64,000 nt of DNA, taken from assembly GCF_000826655.1 (NCBI RefSeq), contig NZ_JXJO01000024.1:329391-393390 (forward strand). Direction: 5' to 3'. Below the pieces are notes generated by a model. The model worked only from the letters and a program-made list of their open reading frames with translations, searched no databases and was not told the DNA's origin. This DNA is from Psychroserpens damuponensis (GTDB lineage Bacteria > Bacteroidota > Bacteroidia > Flavobacteriales > Flavobacteriaceae). Positions 26,448-35,170 of the stretch are shown here, one piece after another; within the stretch, counting starts at the first letter, position 1, and every line of letters begins with the position of its first letter. The position numbers were made by a program, and so were the translations under genes.

Positions 26448-27227
26448 ATGAATACAATTGATATTAGAACAGTAAATGTTATACAATATATAAATCCCTT
26501 GCGAGAAGGCGGCTCACTTCCTGCCATCGTAAAGGCAGATGACGGTTTTCTATATGTATTAAAATTTAGAGGTGCTGGGCAAGGTAAAAAAGCACTTATT
26601 GCCGAACTTCTTGGTGGTGAACTAGCACGTGCCATCGGATTAAAAATCCCTGAATTAGTCTTTATGAACCTAGATGATTCATTTAGCAAAACAGAACCAG
26701 ATGAGGAAATTCAAGATTTACTAAAATTTAGTGTAGGTCTCAATTTAGGACTTCATTTTTTATCAAGTGCTATTACTTTTGACCCACTAGTTGTTGAAGT
26801 AGATGCCATAACAGCTTCAAAAATAGTATTGCTTGATAGCATTATAAGCAATATAGATAGAACTGTAAAAAATACTAATTTGCTTCAATGGAATAAAGAA
26901 TTATGGGTTATTGATAATGGTGCAAGTTTCTATTTTCACCATAATTGGAATACATGGGAAAATCATCTTACCAGAACATTTCCGCTCATAAAAGATCACG
27001 TATTGCTTAAAAGTGCTACAAATTTAAAAGAAGCATCTTCTCATATTACTACTACTCTCAATGCTAATAAAATTAAAGAAATCATCTCCTTAATTCCTGA
27101 AGATTGGTTAGAAAATGAAGCAGATACAATGGCTACAAGCGACATGAGAACTGCTTATGAAACGTATATTAATACGAGGCTAAATAAAATTGATGAATTA
27201 GTTAAAGAAGCGCAAGATGCAAGATAA
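26448..27227 (+). CDS. HipA-like kinase domain protein
   Basis: A 259-residue stand-alone HipA-type kinase domain. Candidate active-site elements are the lysine strand FLYVLKFRG, the catalytic loop SNIDRTVKNTNLL (Asp-Arg-x3-Asn, as in HipA NxDRHxxN) and the metal-binding VIDNGASF. The HipA N-terminal subdomain is missing and no HipB-type antitoxin gene is adjacent. It overlaps the DUF3037 gene by 11 bp. The family is known but the substrate is not; toxin-type activity should not be assumed. Confidence 0.85.
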   Translation: MNTIDIRTVNVIQYINPLREGGSLPAIVKADDGFLYVLKFRGAGQGKKALIAELLGGELARAIGLKIPELVFMNLDDSFSKTEPDEEIQDLLKFSVGLNLGLHFLSSAITFDPLVVEVDAITASKIVLLDSIISNIDRTVKNTNLLQWNKELWVIDNGASFYFHHNWNTWENHLTRTFPLIKDHVLLKSATNLKEASSHITTTLNANKIKEIISLIPEDWLENEADTMATSDMRTAYETYINTRLNKIDELVKEAQDAR

Positions 27228-27600
27228 AATTACATTTGAATATGCCATTATTAGGATTGTTCCAAAAGTAGAGCGTGAAGAATTTTTTAATGTTGGTGTT
27301 ATTTTATTTTCTAAGCGCAAAAAGTATTTAGGAATCAAATACAATATAGATCCCATAAAGTTAAAGGCATTTTGTAGCGAGTTAGATATTGACGCTTTAA
27401 ACAAATATTTACACGCCTGGGAATTAATTTGTGAAGGTCATCCAAATGGAGGTGCAATTGGTCAATTCGAATTATCAGATCGCTTTAGATGGTTGGCTGC
27501 TTCAAGGAGTACTATTATTCAAAGTTCTAAAACGCATCCTGGATTGTGCGATAATCCAGAACAATCTCTAGAAACCATTTTTGAAACTTATGTATTATAA
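27217..27600 (+). CDS. DUF3037 family protein
   Basis: A 127-residue protein of DUF3037. The family opening is clear: FEYAIIRIVPKVEREEFFNVGVILF, followed by FRWLAASRSTIIQSSKTHPG near the end. DUF3037 genes commonly follow HipA-like kinase genes, and here the two overlap, so the products probably act together as partner or substrate. No known catalytic motif is visible. Confidence 0.88.
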   Translation: MQDKITFEYAIIRIVPKVEREEFFNVGVILFSKRKKYLGIKYNIDPIKLKAFCSELDIDALNKYLHAWELICEGHPNGGAIGQFELSDRFRWLAASRSTIIQSSKTHPGLCDNPEQSLETIFETYVL

Positions 27601-27634
27601 AAACAATTACTGTTATAAAATGGTAATTGCATTT

Positions 27635-28291
27635 TCAATAATAAATGAGCGTTCTAGTTTCGGTATTCTCAATTTTATTTGAGTGCTTATATTTTCTTTT
27701 GATCCAATGGCCTTTGGTATCAAATTCATAATCATAATACTCTGAAACCCTTGTGGACTTTGAAGGATAAAAAGAGGTCCACTTAGTTTTTACTAAAACA
27801 TTGTTTTTGTTTATATATTTTACTTGTTGTATAGTATCTCCATTTTGTTTTAAAAAAGTATGAATTGACTTTTCACAACCATCATATTCAAAAAGTACTT
27901 TTGTATTATTTTTTTCAATAATTTCTTTTAATCTACCATCTTTATAATGTACAGAAACAAACACTGTATCTACCTTTAACTTTGTTTCATAATCACTAGA
28001 TGCATCATAAAAATCAGGTCGATTACTTTCATTAATTATGTATATTAATTTTGCACCTTGATAGTTGTAAGTTGTCTTTGTACCATTATTTTCATTGGCG
28101 CTTAACGTTGGTTTGCCATTTTTATCATAATGTGTTTCTTGAAAACCTACATCTATATCTTCATAATCGTTTGCGGTATAAGATTTTGCTATTTTAATAC
28201 CTTTATTTGAGTAACAACCATCTTGAGAATCTGAACTTGAAGCACATGTTAGTATAAACAACAATGGAATTAAGCTATAGATTTGTATCAT
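27635..28291 (-). CDS. Hypothetical lipoprotein
   Basis: A 218-residue protein with a lipoprotein signal (LIPLLFILTCASSS, lipid on the Cys). The mature part has RHS/YD-like beta units (TKTTYNYQG, KVLFEYDGC, YYDYEFDTKGHWIKRKY). The last motif is common in uncharacterised Bacteroidota lipoproteins. It is a possible separate transcript downstream of the convergent DUF3037 gene and 34 bp from purC. Function unknown. Confidence 0.65.
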   Translation of the reverse strand: MIQIYSLIPLLFILTCASSSDSQDGCYSNKGIKIAKSYTANDYEDIDVGFQETHYDKNGKPTLSANENNGTKTTYNYQGAKLIYIINESNRPDFYDASSDYETKLKVDTVFVSVHYKDGRLKEIIEKNNTKVLFEYDGCEKSIHTFLKQNGDTIQQVKYINKNNVLVKTKWTSFYPSKSTRVSEYYDYEFDTKGHWIKRKYKHSNKIENTETRTLIYY

Positions 28292-28325
28292 TTTTAAGTC
28301 TTCAAATTTATTAACTACGATCTTG

Positions 28326-29276
28326 TTAACCTAAATACGCCAAAACATTCTGCTCAATCCTACGCTCAATATCAGAAACATCAGCTTTTACAAAAGGTTC
28401 TCCCATAATATTTTCATACAACTCAATATAGCGATCACTTACCGTTTTAATATAGTCGTCACTCATTTCTGGTACCGTTTGTCCGTCAAGACCTTGAAAA
28501 TCATTAGCAATTAACCATTGTCTCACAAACTCTTTAGACAATTGTTTTTGTGGCTCGTTATTATCTTGTCGCTTTTGGTAGCCTTCTGCATAGAAATAAC
28601 GTGAAGAATCTGGTGTATGAATTTCATCAATTAGTACAATTTTACCATCTTTAGTTTTTCCAAATTCATACTTTGTATCCACTAAAATTAAACCTCTAGA
28701 GGCTGCTATTTCTGTACCACGTTGAAACAACTTACGTGTATAATCTTCTAATATTAGATACTCTTCTTCGGAAACGATATGTTTTGAAATAATGTCTTCT
28801 CTAGAAATATCTTCATCATGATCACCCATTTCGGCTTTGGTTGCAGGTGTGATAATTGGCTCAGGAAATTTATCGTTTTCTTTCATCCCTTCTGGCATTG
28901 CTACACCACAAAGCAAACGTCGTCCGGCTTTATATTCTCGAGCTGCATGACCAGACATATAACCTCGAATTACCATTTCTACTTTAAAAGGTTCACAAAT
29001 ATGACCTACTGCTACGTTAGGATCTGGAATAGAAGTTAACCAGTTGGGCACTAAATCTTGGGTAGCTTTCATCATGCTTGTTGCAATTTGATTTAAGATT
29101 TGACCTTTATAAGGAATCCCTTTAGGCATCACGACATCAAAAGCACTTAAACGATCTGTAGCAATCATGACCAACTCTTGATCATCAATATTATAGACCG
29201 CTCTTACTTTACCTTTATAAACACTTTTTTGTTTTGGAAAATTGAAGTTTGATTCTGTTATGGTATTATTAGCCAT
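28326..29276 (-). CDS. purC: Phosphoribosylaminoimidazole-succinocarboxamide synthase
   Basis: A 316-residue SAICAR synthetase of purine biosynthesis, joining aspartate to CAIR with ATP. Motifs: [11 protein letters not shown] (ATP loop), [34 protein letters not shown] and [20 protein letters not shown]. It is longer than the 240-residue bacterial type and matches the longer Bacteroidota/eukaryote-like form with a C-terminal extension. phoH lies directly upstream on the same strand. Confidence 0.95.
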   Translation of the reverse strand: MANNTITESNFNFPKQKSVYKGKVRAVYNIDDQELVMIATDRLSAFDVVMPKGIPYKGQILNQIATSMMKATQDLVPNWLTSIPDPNVAVGHICEPFKVEMVIRGYMSGHAAREYKAGRRLLCGVAMPEGMKENDKFPEPIITPATKAEMGDHDEDISREDIISKHIVSEEEYLILEDYTRKLFQRGTEIAASRGLILVDTKYEFGKTKDGKIVLIDEIHTPDSSRYFYAEGYQKRQDNNEPQKQLSKEFVRQWLIANDFQGLDGQTVPEMSDDYIKTVSDRYIELYENIMGEPFVKADVSDIERRIEQNVLAYLG

Positions 29277-29376
29277 TATTTATTTTTTTGTTTACAATAA
29301 CTTGAATTTTAATATTTCCGAAGAACCTATTAAATTCAGTAGTATTCAGTTTTACATTCTCAATTATACGAACGCT

Positions 29377-30330
29377 CTATTCTCTATTCTCAATACTCTT
29401 ATAAGCAGCAATTACTTTTTTCACCAACTTATGACGAATAACATCTTTATCATCTAGATATACCATGCCAATACCCTCTACGTTTTTTAATACGAGAAGC
29501 GCTTCTTTTAATCCAGAAATAGAACGACGCGGTAAATCTACCTGACCAGGATCTCCTGTTAATAAAAACTTTGCATTTTTCCCCATACGTGTTAAAAACA
29601 TTTTCATTTGGGCATGAGTTGTATTTTGACCTTCATCTAAAATGACAAAAGCGTTATCTAAAGTTCGACCACGCATAAAAGCTAGAGGCGCAATTTGTAT
29701 GGTTCCGTTTTCTATAAAACTCGCCAAACGTTCTGCAGGTATCATATCACGAAGTGCGTCATATAATGGTTGCATGTATGGGTCTAATTTTTCTTTTAAA
29801 TCGCCTGGCAAAAAGCCTAGATTCTCTCCTGCTTCTACTGCTGGTCGTGTTAAAATTATACGTTTAACTTCTTTGGCTTTTAAAGCTTTAACTGCCAAAG
29901 CAACACCTGTATATGTTTTTCCGGTTCCTGCAGGACCAATAGCAAACACCATATCATTTTTTCGCATACTCTCTACCAATTTACGTTGGTTTACAGTTTG
30001 CGCTTTTATGATTTTACCATTGACACCATGAATTATGGCTTCTCCACTTTTTTCTGAAGTATTATAATCATCGCTACTTTGACTTGTTAAAACCCGTTCA
30101 ATTACGTTTTCATCTATTTTATTATACTTTCCAAAATGCACCATGAGCATGTTCATTCGTCGGTCAAACTCTTCTAGTAAATCTTCGTCTCCATAAGCTT
30201 TAATTGTATTGCCTCTGGCTACAATTTTAAGTTTAGGAAAGTAGGTTTTAAGAAGTTTAATGTTTGCATTTTGAGCTCCAAAAAATTCTTTAGGAGTGAT
30301 TTCTTCAAGTTCTAAAATAAGTTCGTTCAA
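29377..30330 (-). CDS. phoH: PhoH-family ATPase
   Basis: A 317-residue PhoH-like protein. Walker A is FAIGPAGTGKTYTG near residue 135 and Walker B is NAFVILDEGQN, followed by LTGDPGQVDLP. The N-terminal 110 residues resemble the usual RNA-binding extension (LKIVARGNTIKAYG, KH-like). PhoH proteins are linked to RNA metabolism and sometimes paired with YbeY; here the neighbour is purC. The 100-bp gap to purC holds one TTTCCGAAG word. Confidence 0.93.
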   Translation of the reverse strand: MNELILELEEITPKEFFGAQNANIKLLKTYFPKLKIVARGNTIKAYGDEDLLEEFDRRMNMLMVHFGKYNKIDENVIERVLTSQSSDDYNTSEKSGEAIIHGVNGKIIKAQTVNQRKLVESMRKNDMVFAIGPAGTGKTYTGVALAVKALKAKEVKRIILTRPAVEAGENLGFLPGDLKEKLDPYMQPLYDALRDMIPAERLASFIENGTIQIAPLAFMRGRTLDNAFVILDEGQNTTHAQMKMFLTRMGKNAKFLLTGDPGQVDLPRRSISGLKEALLVLKNVEGIGMVYLDDKDVIRHKLVKKVIAAYKSIENRE

Positions 30331-30441
30331 AAGCGATGAGAATTATTAATTAATCTGTTTTGTTTTATTAGATTTGTGATGAGACAAATTAAGACTCATT
30401 TTCAACATCTATACTACCAAAAATAATTAAACTATTTTACT

Positions 30442-30458
30442 CTTTAGGTTACCTAAAG
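30442..30458. promoter_or_regulatory. 17-bp palindrome CTTTAGGT-T-ACCTAAAG
   Basis: Perfect 8-bp arms around a single T, in the 212-bp divergent gap between phoH and the SAM hydroxide adenosyltransferase gene. Too short-looped for a stable RNA hairpin, so a protein operator is the better reading. No regulator can be named. Confidence 0.4.
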
Positions 30459-30542
30459 GTTAAAATATGATTAGTTTTTAACAGTTTTATTCAAGATTTA
30501 AAAATGAGTTCCAACAATCATTAAAACTCTATTGCTTAATCT

Positions 30543-31379
30543 ATGGCAATCATCACATTAACAACAGATTTTGGCGAAAAAGACCACTTCGCTGGAGCCA
30601 TAAAAGGTGCTATTTATAGCGAATTACCTGATGTGCGAATTGTTGATATCTCACATTCTGTCTCGCCATTTAATGTACCAGAAGCTGCTTACATTATTCA
30701 AAATGCCTATAGTAGTTTTCCTAAAGGTACTATTCATATGATTGGGATTGACTCAGAGCTCAATCCTGAAAATAAGCATATTGCAGTGCTACTAAACGAT
30801 CATTATTTTATATGTGCTAATAACGGCATTATGAGTATGATTTGTTCAGAAATTGTACCACAAAAAATTGTAGAAATAAATATTCATGATCGCGTTGCAA
30901 CGAGCTTTCCTGTGCTAGATGTATTTGTAAATGTAGCTTGCCATATTGCACGTGGTGGAACGCTTGAAGTTATTGGTAAAATCATTGAAACTATTAAACC
31001 TATCAAAAATTTAATTCCGTTTGTGAGTGAAGAACGCAGTCAAATTATTGGAAGCGTTATTTATATTGATAACTACGGAAACGTGATTACTAACATTAAA
31101 CGTAAGTTTTTTGAAGACATACAGAAAACGCGTAGTTATGAAATTTCTGCACGTAATTATAAGTTTAAAACGATATATGAAAAATATAGCGATGCTATTA
31201 ATTTTGATATCCCTGAAGAAAAGCGCTATGATGATGGTAAACGCTTAGTGGTATTTAATTCATCTGGTTATTTAGAAATTGCCGTTTATAAAAGTGATAA
31301 TGGAACTGTTGGAAGCGCTTCTACCCTTTTAGGATTAAAAGTTATGGATACGGTTACGATTAATTTTTCTAAAACCTAA
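30543..31379 (+). CDS. SAM hydroxide adenosyltransferase (DUF62 family)
   Basis: A 278-residue SAM-hydrolysing enzyme releasing adenosine and methionine, related to fluorinase/chlorinase. Diagnostic: LTTDFGEKDHFAGAIKGAIY at the start, DISHSVSPFNVPEAAYI, HMIGIDSEL, FICANNGIMS and the C-terminal YIDNYGNVITNI. It heads the plus-strand run toward gldF, gldG and dnaN. Confidence 0.92.
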   Translation: MAIITLTTDFGEKDHFAGAIKGAIYSELPDVRIVDISHSVSPFNVPEAAYIIQNAYSSFPKGTIHMIGIDSELNPENKHIAVLLNDHYFICANNGIMSMICSEIVPQKIVEINIHDRVATSFPVLDVFVNVACHIARGGTLEVIGKIIETIKPIKNLIPFVSEERSQIIGSVIYIDNYGNVITNIKRKFFEDIQKTRSYEISARNYKFKTIYEKYSDAINFDIPEEKRYDDGKRLVVFNSSGYLEIAVYKSDNGTVGSASTLLGLKVMDTVTINFSKT

Positions 31380-31393
31380 TAAAAAATCATTCA

Positions 31394-31591
31394 ATGAAAG
31401 ACAAACAACGTTGGTCGGAGAAACCAATACCAAGTTTTATAATAGCAATCATCGGCCTATTATTTATAGTATTTGCCTTAGTTAATCTATTAGGTTTTAT
31501 AGAGCAACCTATGCAAAACACCTCTAGCATTTTAGGGTTAATATTAGGTGTTATCTTAATGTATCCTATCTTTAAGACAAAGCAAAAATAA
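31394..31591 (+). CDS. Small two-helix membrane protein
   Basis: A 65-residue protein with two hydrophobic helices (FIIAIIGLLFIVFALVNLLG and ILGLILGVILMYPIF) and charged ends. No family recognised. It starts 14 bp after the SAM hydroxide adenosyltransferase gene and ends 29 bp before the ABM gene, so it is part of the same transcript. It resembles the 75-residue protein at 31925 in size and topology. Confidence 0.65.
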   Translation: MKDKQRWSEKPIPSFIIAIIGLLFIVFALVNLLGFIEQPMQNTSSILGLILGVILMYPIFKTKQK

Positions 31592-31620
31592 AATTGAGAT
31601 AAACTTATACAATAATTAAT

Positions 31621-31917
31621 ATGCTCATTAGAATCGTAAAACTAAGCCTAGACCCCTTAAGAATTGAAGAATTTCTAAATAATTTCGAATCTCAAAAAGA
31701 GCACATTAGAGGTTTTGAAGGCTGTGAGTTTTTAGAATTGTATCGCGATAAATACAACACCAATATCTTTTTTACGTATAGTTATTGGCAAACCGAAGCC
31801 GATTTAGAGAATTACAGACATTCCAATTTATTTCAAGGCATTTGGGCAAAAACAAAACCTATGTTTAATGGAAAGCCTGAAGCTTGGAGTGTCAATAAAT
31901 TAGCCAGTTTACAGTAA
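31621..31917 (+). CDS. Antibiotic biosynthesis monooxygenase (ABM) domain protein
   Basis: A 98-residue dimeric ferredoxin-like domain. The pattern LIRIVKLSLDPLRIEEFLNNF, GCEFLELYRDK, FFTYSYWQTEADLENYRHS is typical of the ABM/DUF4242-like fold, which includes haem-degrading IsdG enzymes and quinol monooxygenases. The IsdG haem ligands are not clearly present. Function is open; it is cotranscribed toward gldF. Confidence 0.82.
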   Translation: MLIRIVKLSLDPLRIEEFLNNFESQKEHIRGFEGCEFLELYRDKYNTNIFFTYSYWQTEADLENYRHSNLFQGIWAKTKPMFNGKPEAWSVNKLASLQ

Positions 31918-31924
31918 AACTATA

Positions 31925-32152
31925 ATGACCGAAGAAAACATCAAAAAAAGTTGGAGAAACTTACTAATACCAATTTGTATAGGTATTATTATTTTTTTGG
32001 TAGCTTTATATTTTAATCGTTTTGGAAGTAAACGCCCAACACCACAAACTATTAGCTTATTTGGTTGTGTACTTGGATTAATATTTATTATTTTTCCCGG
32101 AATTAGAATGATTAAATTCAAAACATTTTTAAAACAGCATAACAAACATTAA
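31925..32152 (+). CDS. Small two-helix membrane protein
   Basis: A 75-residue protein with two helices (LLIPICIGIIIFLVALYF and ISLFGCVLGLIFIIFPGIRM) and a basic tail. No family recognised. Its stop is immediately followed by the ATG of gldF, which indicates tight coupling to the gliding ABC transporter genes. Confidence 0.65.
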   Translation: MTEENIKKSWRNLLIPICIGIIIFLVALYFNRFGSKRPTPQTISLFGCVLGLIFIIFPGIRMIKFKTFLKQHNKH

Positions 32153-32881
32153 ATGTTCTCAATACTAAAAAAAGAAATAAACACCTTTTTCGCGTCACCA
32201 ATTGGCTACTTGGTCATTGCGGTATTTTTATTACTTAACGGTTTATTTCTCTGGTTATTTAAAGGTGATTTTAATGTGCTCGATAACGGTTTTGCAGATT
32301 TATCTACCTTCTTTTTATTAGCACCTTGGATTCTTATTTTCCTAGTGCCAGCCGTAACCATGAGAAGTTTTGCAGATGAGAAAAAACAAGGCACATTAGA
32401 ACTTTTACTTACCAAACCCATAAGTCATTTAAACATCGTTTTAGGCAAATATTTAGGTGCATTTGTATTGATCATTTTTGCACTAATCCCAACACTATTA
32501 TATGTATTTACCATCTCAAAACTAGGAAATCCTGAAGGTAACCTAGACATGGGAAGTGTTATGGGATCGTATTTTGGCTTATTGTTTCTAATCGCTGCTT
32601 ACACAGCCATTGGTGTATTTGCCTCTAGCCTATCAGACAATCAAATAGTAGCCTTTATCGTTGCCGTATTTATTTGCTTCTTTTTCTATTTTGGCTTTGA
32701 AGGCTTATCAAATTACAATCTATTTGGAGATGCATTTTATATAGAAAAATTAGGTATGGAATCGCACTTTAAAAGTATGAGTAGAGGCGTATTAGACTCT
32801 AGAGATATCATTTACTTTTTAAGCATAACGGCCTTATTTATTGTATTAACAAAATTAAATATCAAACGCGCTAACCAATGA
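32153..32881 (+). CDS. gldF: Gliding motility ABC transporter permease GldF
   Basis: A 242-residue ABC-2 type permease with six helices, starting MFSILKKEINTFFASPIGYL, with the MRSFADEKKQGTLELLLTKP coupling segment. In Flavobacterium, GldA, GldF and GldG form an ABC transporter needed for gliding; gldA is usually elsewhere and is not in this window. The next gene overlaps by 4 bp (ATGA). Confidence 0.93.
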   Translation: MFSILKKEINTFFASPIGYLVIAVFLLLNGLFLWLFKGDFNVLDNGFADLSTFFLLAPWILIFLVPAVTMRSFADEKKQGTLELLLTKPISHLNIVLGKYLGAFVLIIFALIPTLLYVFTISKLGNPEGNLDMGSVMGSYFGLLFLIAAYTAIGVFASSLSDNQIVAFIVAVFICFFFYFGFEGLSNYNLFGDAFYIEKLGMESHFKSMSRGVLDSRDIIYFLSITALFIVLTKLNIKRANQ

Positions 32882-33372
32882 TTATTACAATTAAGTTAGT
32901 GGTTTTTATGTGCATTACATTTGTGCTTGTTTTTCTATTTGTAAAAACGATAGACAAACGCATTTGGCTTACATTTTTAGTGAGTTTAGCATTAACACCT
33001 TTGGTTTATTTTTATGCTGTATATCCACTAATTAATATTTTTAGTAACTACCATCATGAAAAGCAGTTTTCTTCAAAAATTTGGCAAGACAAACCAGCAT
33101 TACGTTATGAATTGTCTGAGGATATGATTACTTCGGAAATTTTAGTTGGTAAGACCAAAACAGCCATTGAATCACTTTTAGGAACTTACGAATGGTTATC
33201 TTGGGACGATACAAAAAAAGATCACAACCCAAATCAATGGAATTATGGATTAGGCCTAGAACCAGGAGCATTTAACACCAAAAAAGAATGCTTAGAATTA
33301 ACATTCGAAAATGATAAAGTTGTTAATCTAAGATTATATAAAGAAGAACAAAAATTTGATGCTGAAGAGTAA
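32878..33372 (+). CDS. Membrane-anchored BamE/SmpA-like hypothetical between gldF and gldG
   Basis: A 164-residue protein with two N-terminal helices (VVFMCITFVLVFLFV and WLTFLVSLALTPLVYFYAVY) and a soluble C-terminal domain. In that domain ITSEILVGKTKTAIESLLGT resembles the helix turn of SmpA/BamE-like domains (small lipoproteins that sit beside outer-membrane machinery), followed by a strand LELTFENDKVVNLRLY. It overlaps gldF by 4 bp and gldG by 14 bp. Its place inside the gldFG pair suggests an accessory role, but I know no function. Confidence 0.7.
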   Translation: MIITIKLVVFMCITFVLVFLFVKTIDKRIWLTFLVSLALTPLVYFYAVYPLINIFSNYHHEKQFSSKIWQDKPALRYELSEDMITSEILVGKTKTAIESLLGTYEWLSWDDTKKDHNPNQWNYGLGLEPGAFNTKKECLELTFENDKVVNLRLYKEEQKFDAEE

Positions 33373-35032
33373 AAAAAATATCATCGTTATCCTTATGACA
33401 TTAGTTGCGCTTATCGTAATTAACGTCATTTCTAGTTATGTTTACCAACGCGTTGATTTAACACAAGATAAACGTTACACCTTATCTAATGAGGCTTTAC
33501 AAACTGTTGAGAATGTAGATTCTCCTTTAATTATAGACGTGTTTTTAGAAGGTGAATTCCCTACAGAGTTTAGACGACTTCGAGATGAAACACAGCAATT
33601 ATTAGAAGAGTTTACGGTATCTAATGCTCATGTGAAATTTCAATTTATAAATCCGTTAGCCGATGAAAAAACAAGAAACCAAAACATACAGCAATTAGCG
33701 CAACGTGGTTTACAACCGTTTCAAGTTAATATTCAAGAAAACGGAAAAACATCACAAGAAGTCATTATACCTTGGGCTTTGGCAAGTTATAATGAGCAAA
33801 CGGTTATTGTACCGTTAATTAAAAATAAAATAGGTGCAACAGACCAAGAGTTGGTAAATGGTTCTATTCAAAATTTAGAGTATGTATTTGCCGAAGCCTT
33901 TAAAAAATTAGTTCATCCAAAGCAAAAAAAGATAGCGGTTTTAAGAGGTAACGGACAATTAAAAGATGTCTACGTTGCTGATTTTCTTAAAAAAATGAGT
34001 GAGCACTATTTTCTGGCACCTTTTACTTTAGATAGTGTAGCTAGAAATCCGCAAAAAACCTTGAACGACATTAAACAATATGATTTAATCATCTCAGCAA
34101 AACCTAGTGAGCCATTTTCCGAAGAAGAAAAATACCTGCTAGATCAATATACCATGAATGGCGGAAAAAGTTTATGGTTAACCGAAAGCATTATCATGGA
34201 TCGTGATAGTCTGCTCAACGAATCTGGACGTGGTGTTGCAATTATGAAAGATCTAAATCTCAACGATTTTTTCTTTAAATATGGTGTACGTGTCAACCCA
34301 GTAATTGTTAATGATATGTACTCTGCTCCAATCACATTAGCCATTGGAGAAGGCAGTGAATCGCAATTTCAACCTTTACAATGGCCTTATTCTCCTTTAG
34401 CAGCGAGCAATCCTAATCATCCAATTACCACAAATTTAGATCCTGTAAAATTTGATTTTGCGAGCCAAATAGACACCTTAAAAAATGGTGTTGATAAAAC
34501 AATATTATTACGTAGTTCTAAATTATCAAAACTTCAAGGTGTCCCAAGAGAAATTAGCTTAGAGGTGGTTACGCAACAACCAAATCCTGAAGATTATAAC
34601 GAGCCAAATCAAACCTTAGCTGTATTATTAGAAGGTGAGTTTACATCTGTTTATGACAAACGTGTAAAACCTTTTAAAATTTCCGAAGATAAAACGTTAA
34701 GTACGTCAACTAAAATGATTGTTATTTCTGATGGTGATGTCATTAAAAACGAAGTATTAAGAGGACAACCGCAAGAATTAGGTTTTGAGTTTTTAACCAA
34801 ACGTAAATTTGGAAATAAGGAGTTTCTAGAAAATGCAGTGAATTACCTTTTAAATGATGACGGACTTATAAACATTCGTACCAAAGAGGTAAAACTAGCC
34901 TTTTTAGATCCAGAAAAAATTGAAGATCAAAAAACAAAATGGCAAATTATAAATATTGCATTACCACTTGTAATTCTAGGTGTTTTTGGACTTTTATTTA
35001 ACTATTTAAGAAGAAAACGATATTCAAAATAG
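33359..35032 (+). CDS. gldG: Gliding motility ABC transporter auxiliary protein GldG
   Basis: A 557-residue protein with an N-terminal helix (IIVILMTLVALIVINVISSY), a large extracytoplasmic domain of the ABC_transp_aux type (DLTQDKRYTLS, RLRDETQQLLEEF, LWLTESIIMDRDS) and a C-terminal helix before the basic end RRKRYSK. ATG 33359 is chosen over the TTG at 33356. Partner of GldF; the cargo of the transporter is not established. Confidence 0.93.
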   Translation: MLKSKKNIIVILMTLVALIVINVISSYVYQRVDLTQDKRYTLSNEALQTVENVDSPLIIDVFLEGEFPTEFRRLRDETQQLLEEFTVSNAHVKFQFINPLADEKTRNQNIQQLAQRGLQPFQVNIQENGKTSQEVIIPWALASYNEQTVIVPLIKNKIGATDQELVNGSIQNLEYVFAEAFKKLVHPKQKKIAVLRGNGQLKDVYVADFLKKMSEHYFLAPFTLDSVARNPQKTLNDIKQYDLIISAKPSEPFSEEEKYLLDQYTMNGGKSLWLTESIIMDRDSLLNESGRGVAIMKDLNLNDFFFKYGVRVNPVIVNDMYSAPITLAIGEGSESQFQPLQWPYSPLAASNPNHPITTNLDPVKFDFASQIDTLKNGVDKTILLRSSKLSKLQGVPREISLEVVTQQPNPEDYNEPNQTLAVLLEGEFTSVYDKRVKPFKISEDKTLSTSTKMIVISDGDVIKNEVLRGQPQELGFEFLTKRKFGNKEFLENAVNYLLNDDGLINIRTKEVKLAFLDPEKIEDQKTKWQIINIALPLVILGVFGLLFNYLRRKRYSK

Positions 35033-35084
35033 ATTAAAAACTTGCAATACTATTCTCTTTTTTGAGGGAAATGGTTGTTAATAA

Positions 35085-35121
35085 GTTTGTTTTAAAAAAC
35101 AAACCCTTTAAGATATATTTG
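35085..35121 (+). promoter_or_regulatory. Candidate dnaN promoter with upstream hairpin
   Basis: TATATTTG at 35114-35121 is an exact TAnnTTTG box about 50 bp before the dnaN ATG. A TTG at 35087-35089 sits 24 bp upstream, slightly long. GTTTGTTTT (35085-35093) and AAAACAAAC (35096-35104) form an inverted repeat around the -33 region. Confidence 0.5.
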
Positions 35122-35170
35122 TAAGGCACAATTTTTATAGTGTTATCATAAAAATATATAGTATATACAT

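Noticed and set aside
29642..30031. 129-residue plus-strand frame
   Set aside because: Antisense to phoH.
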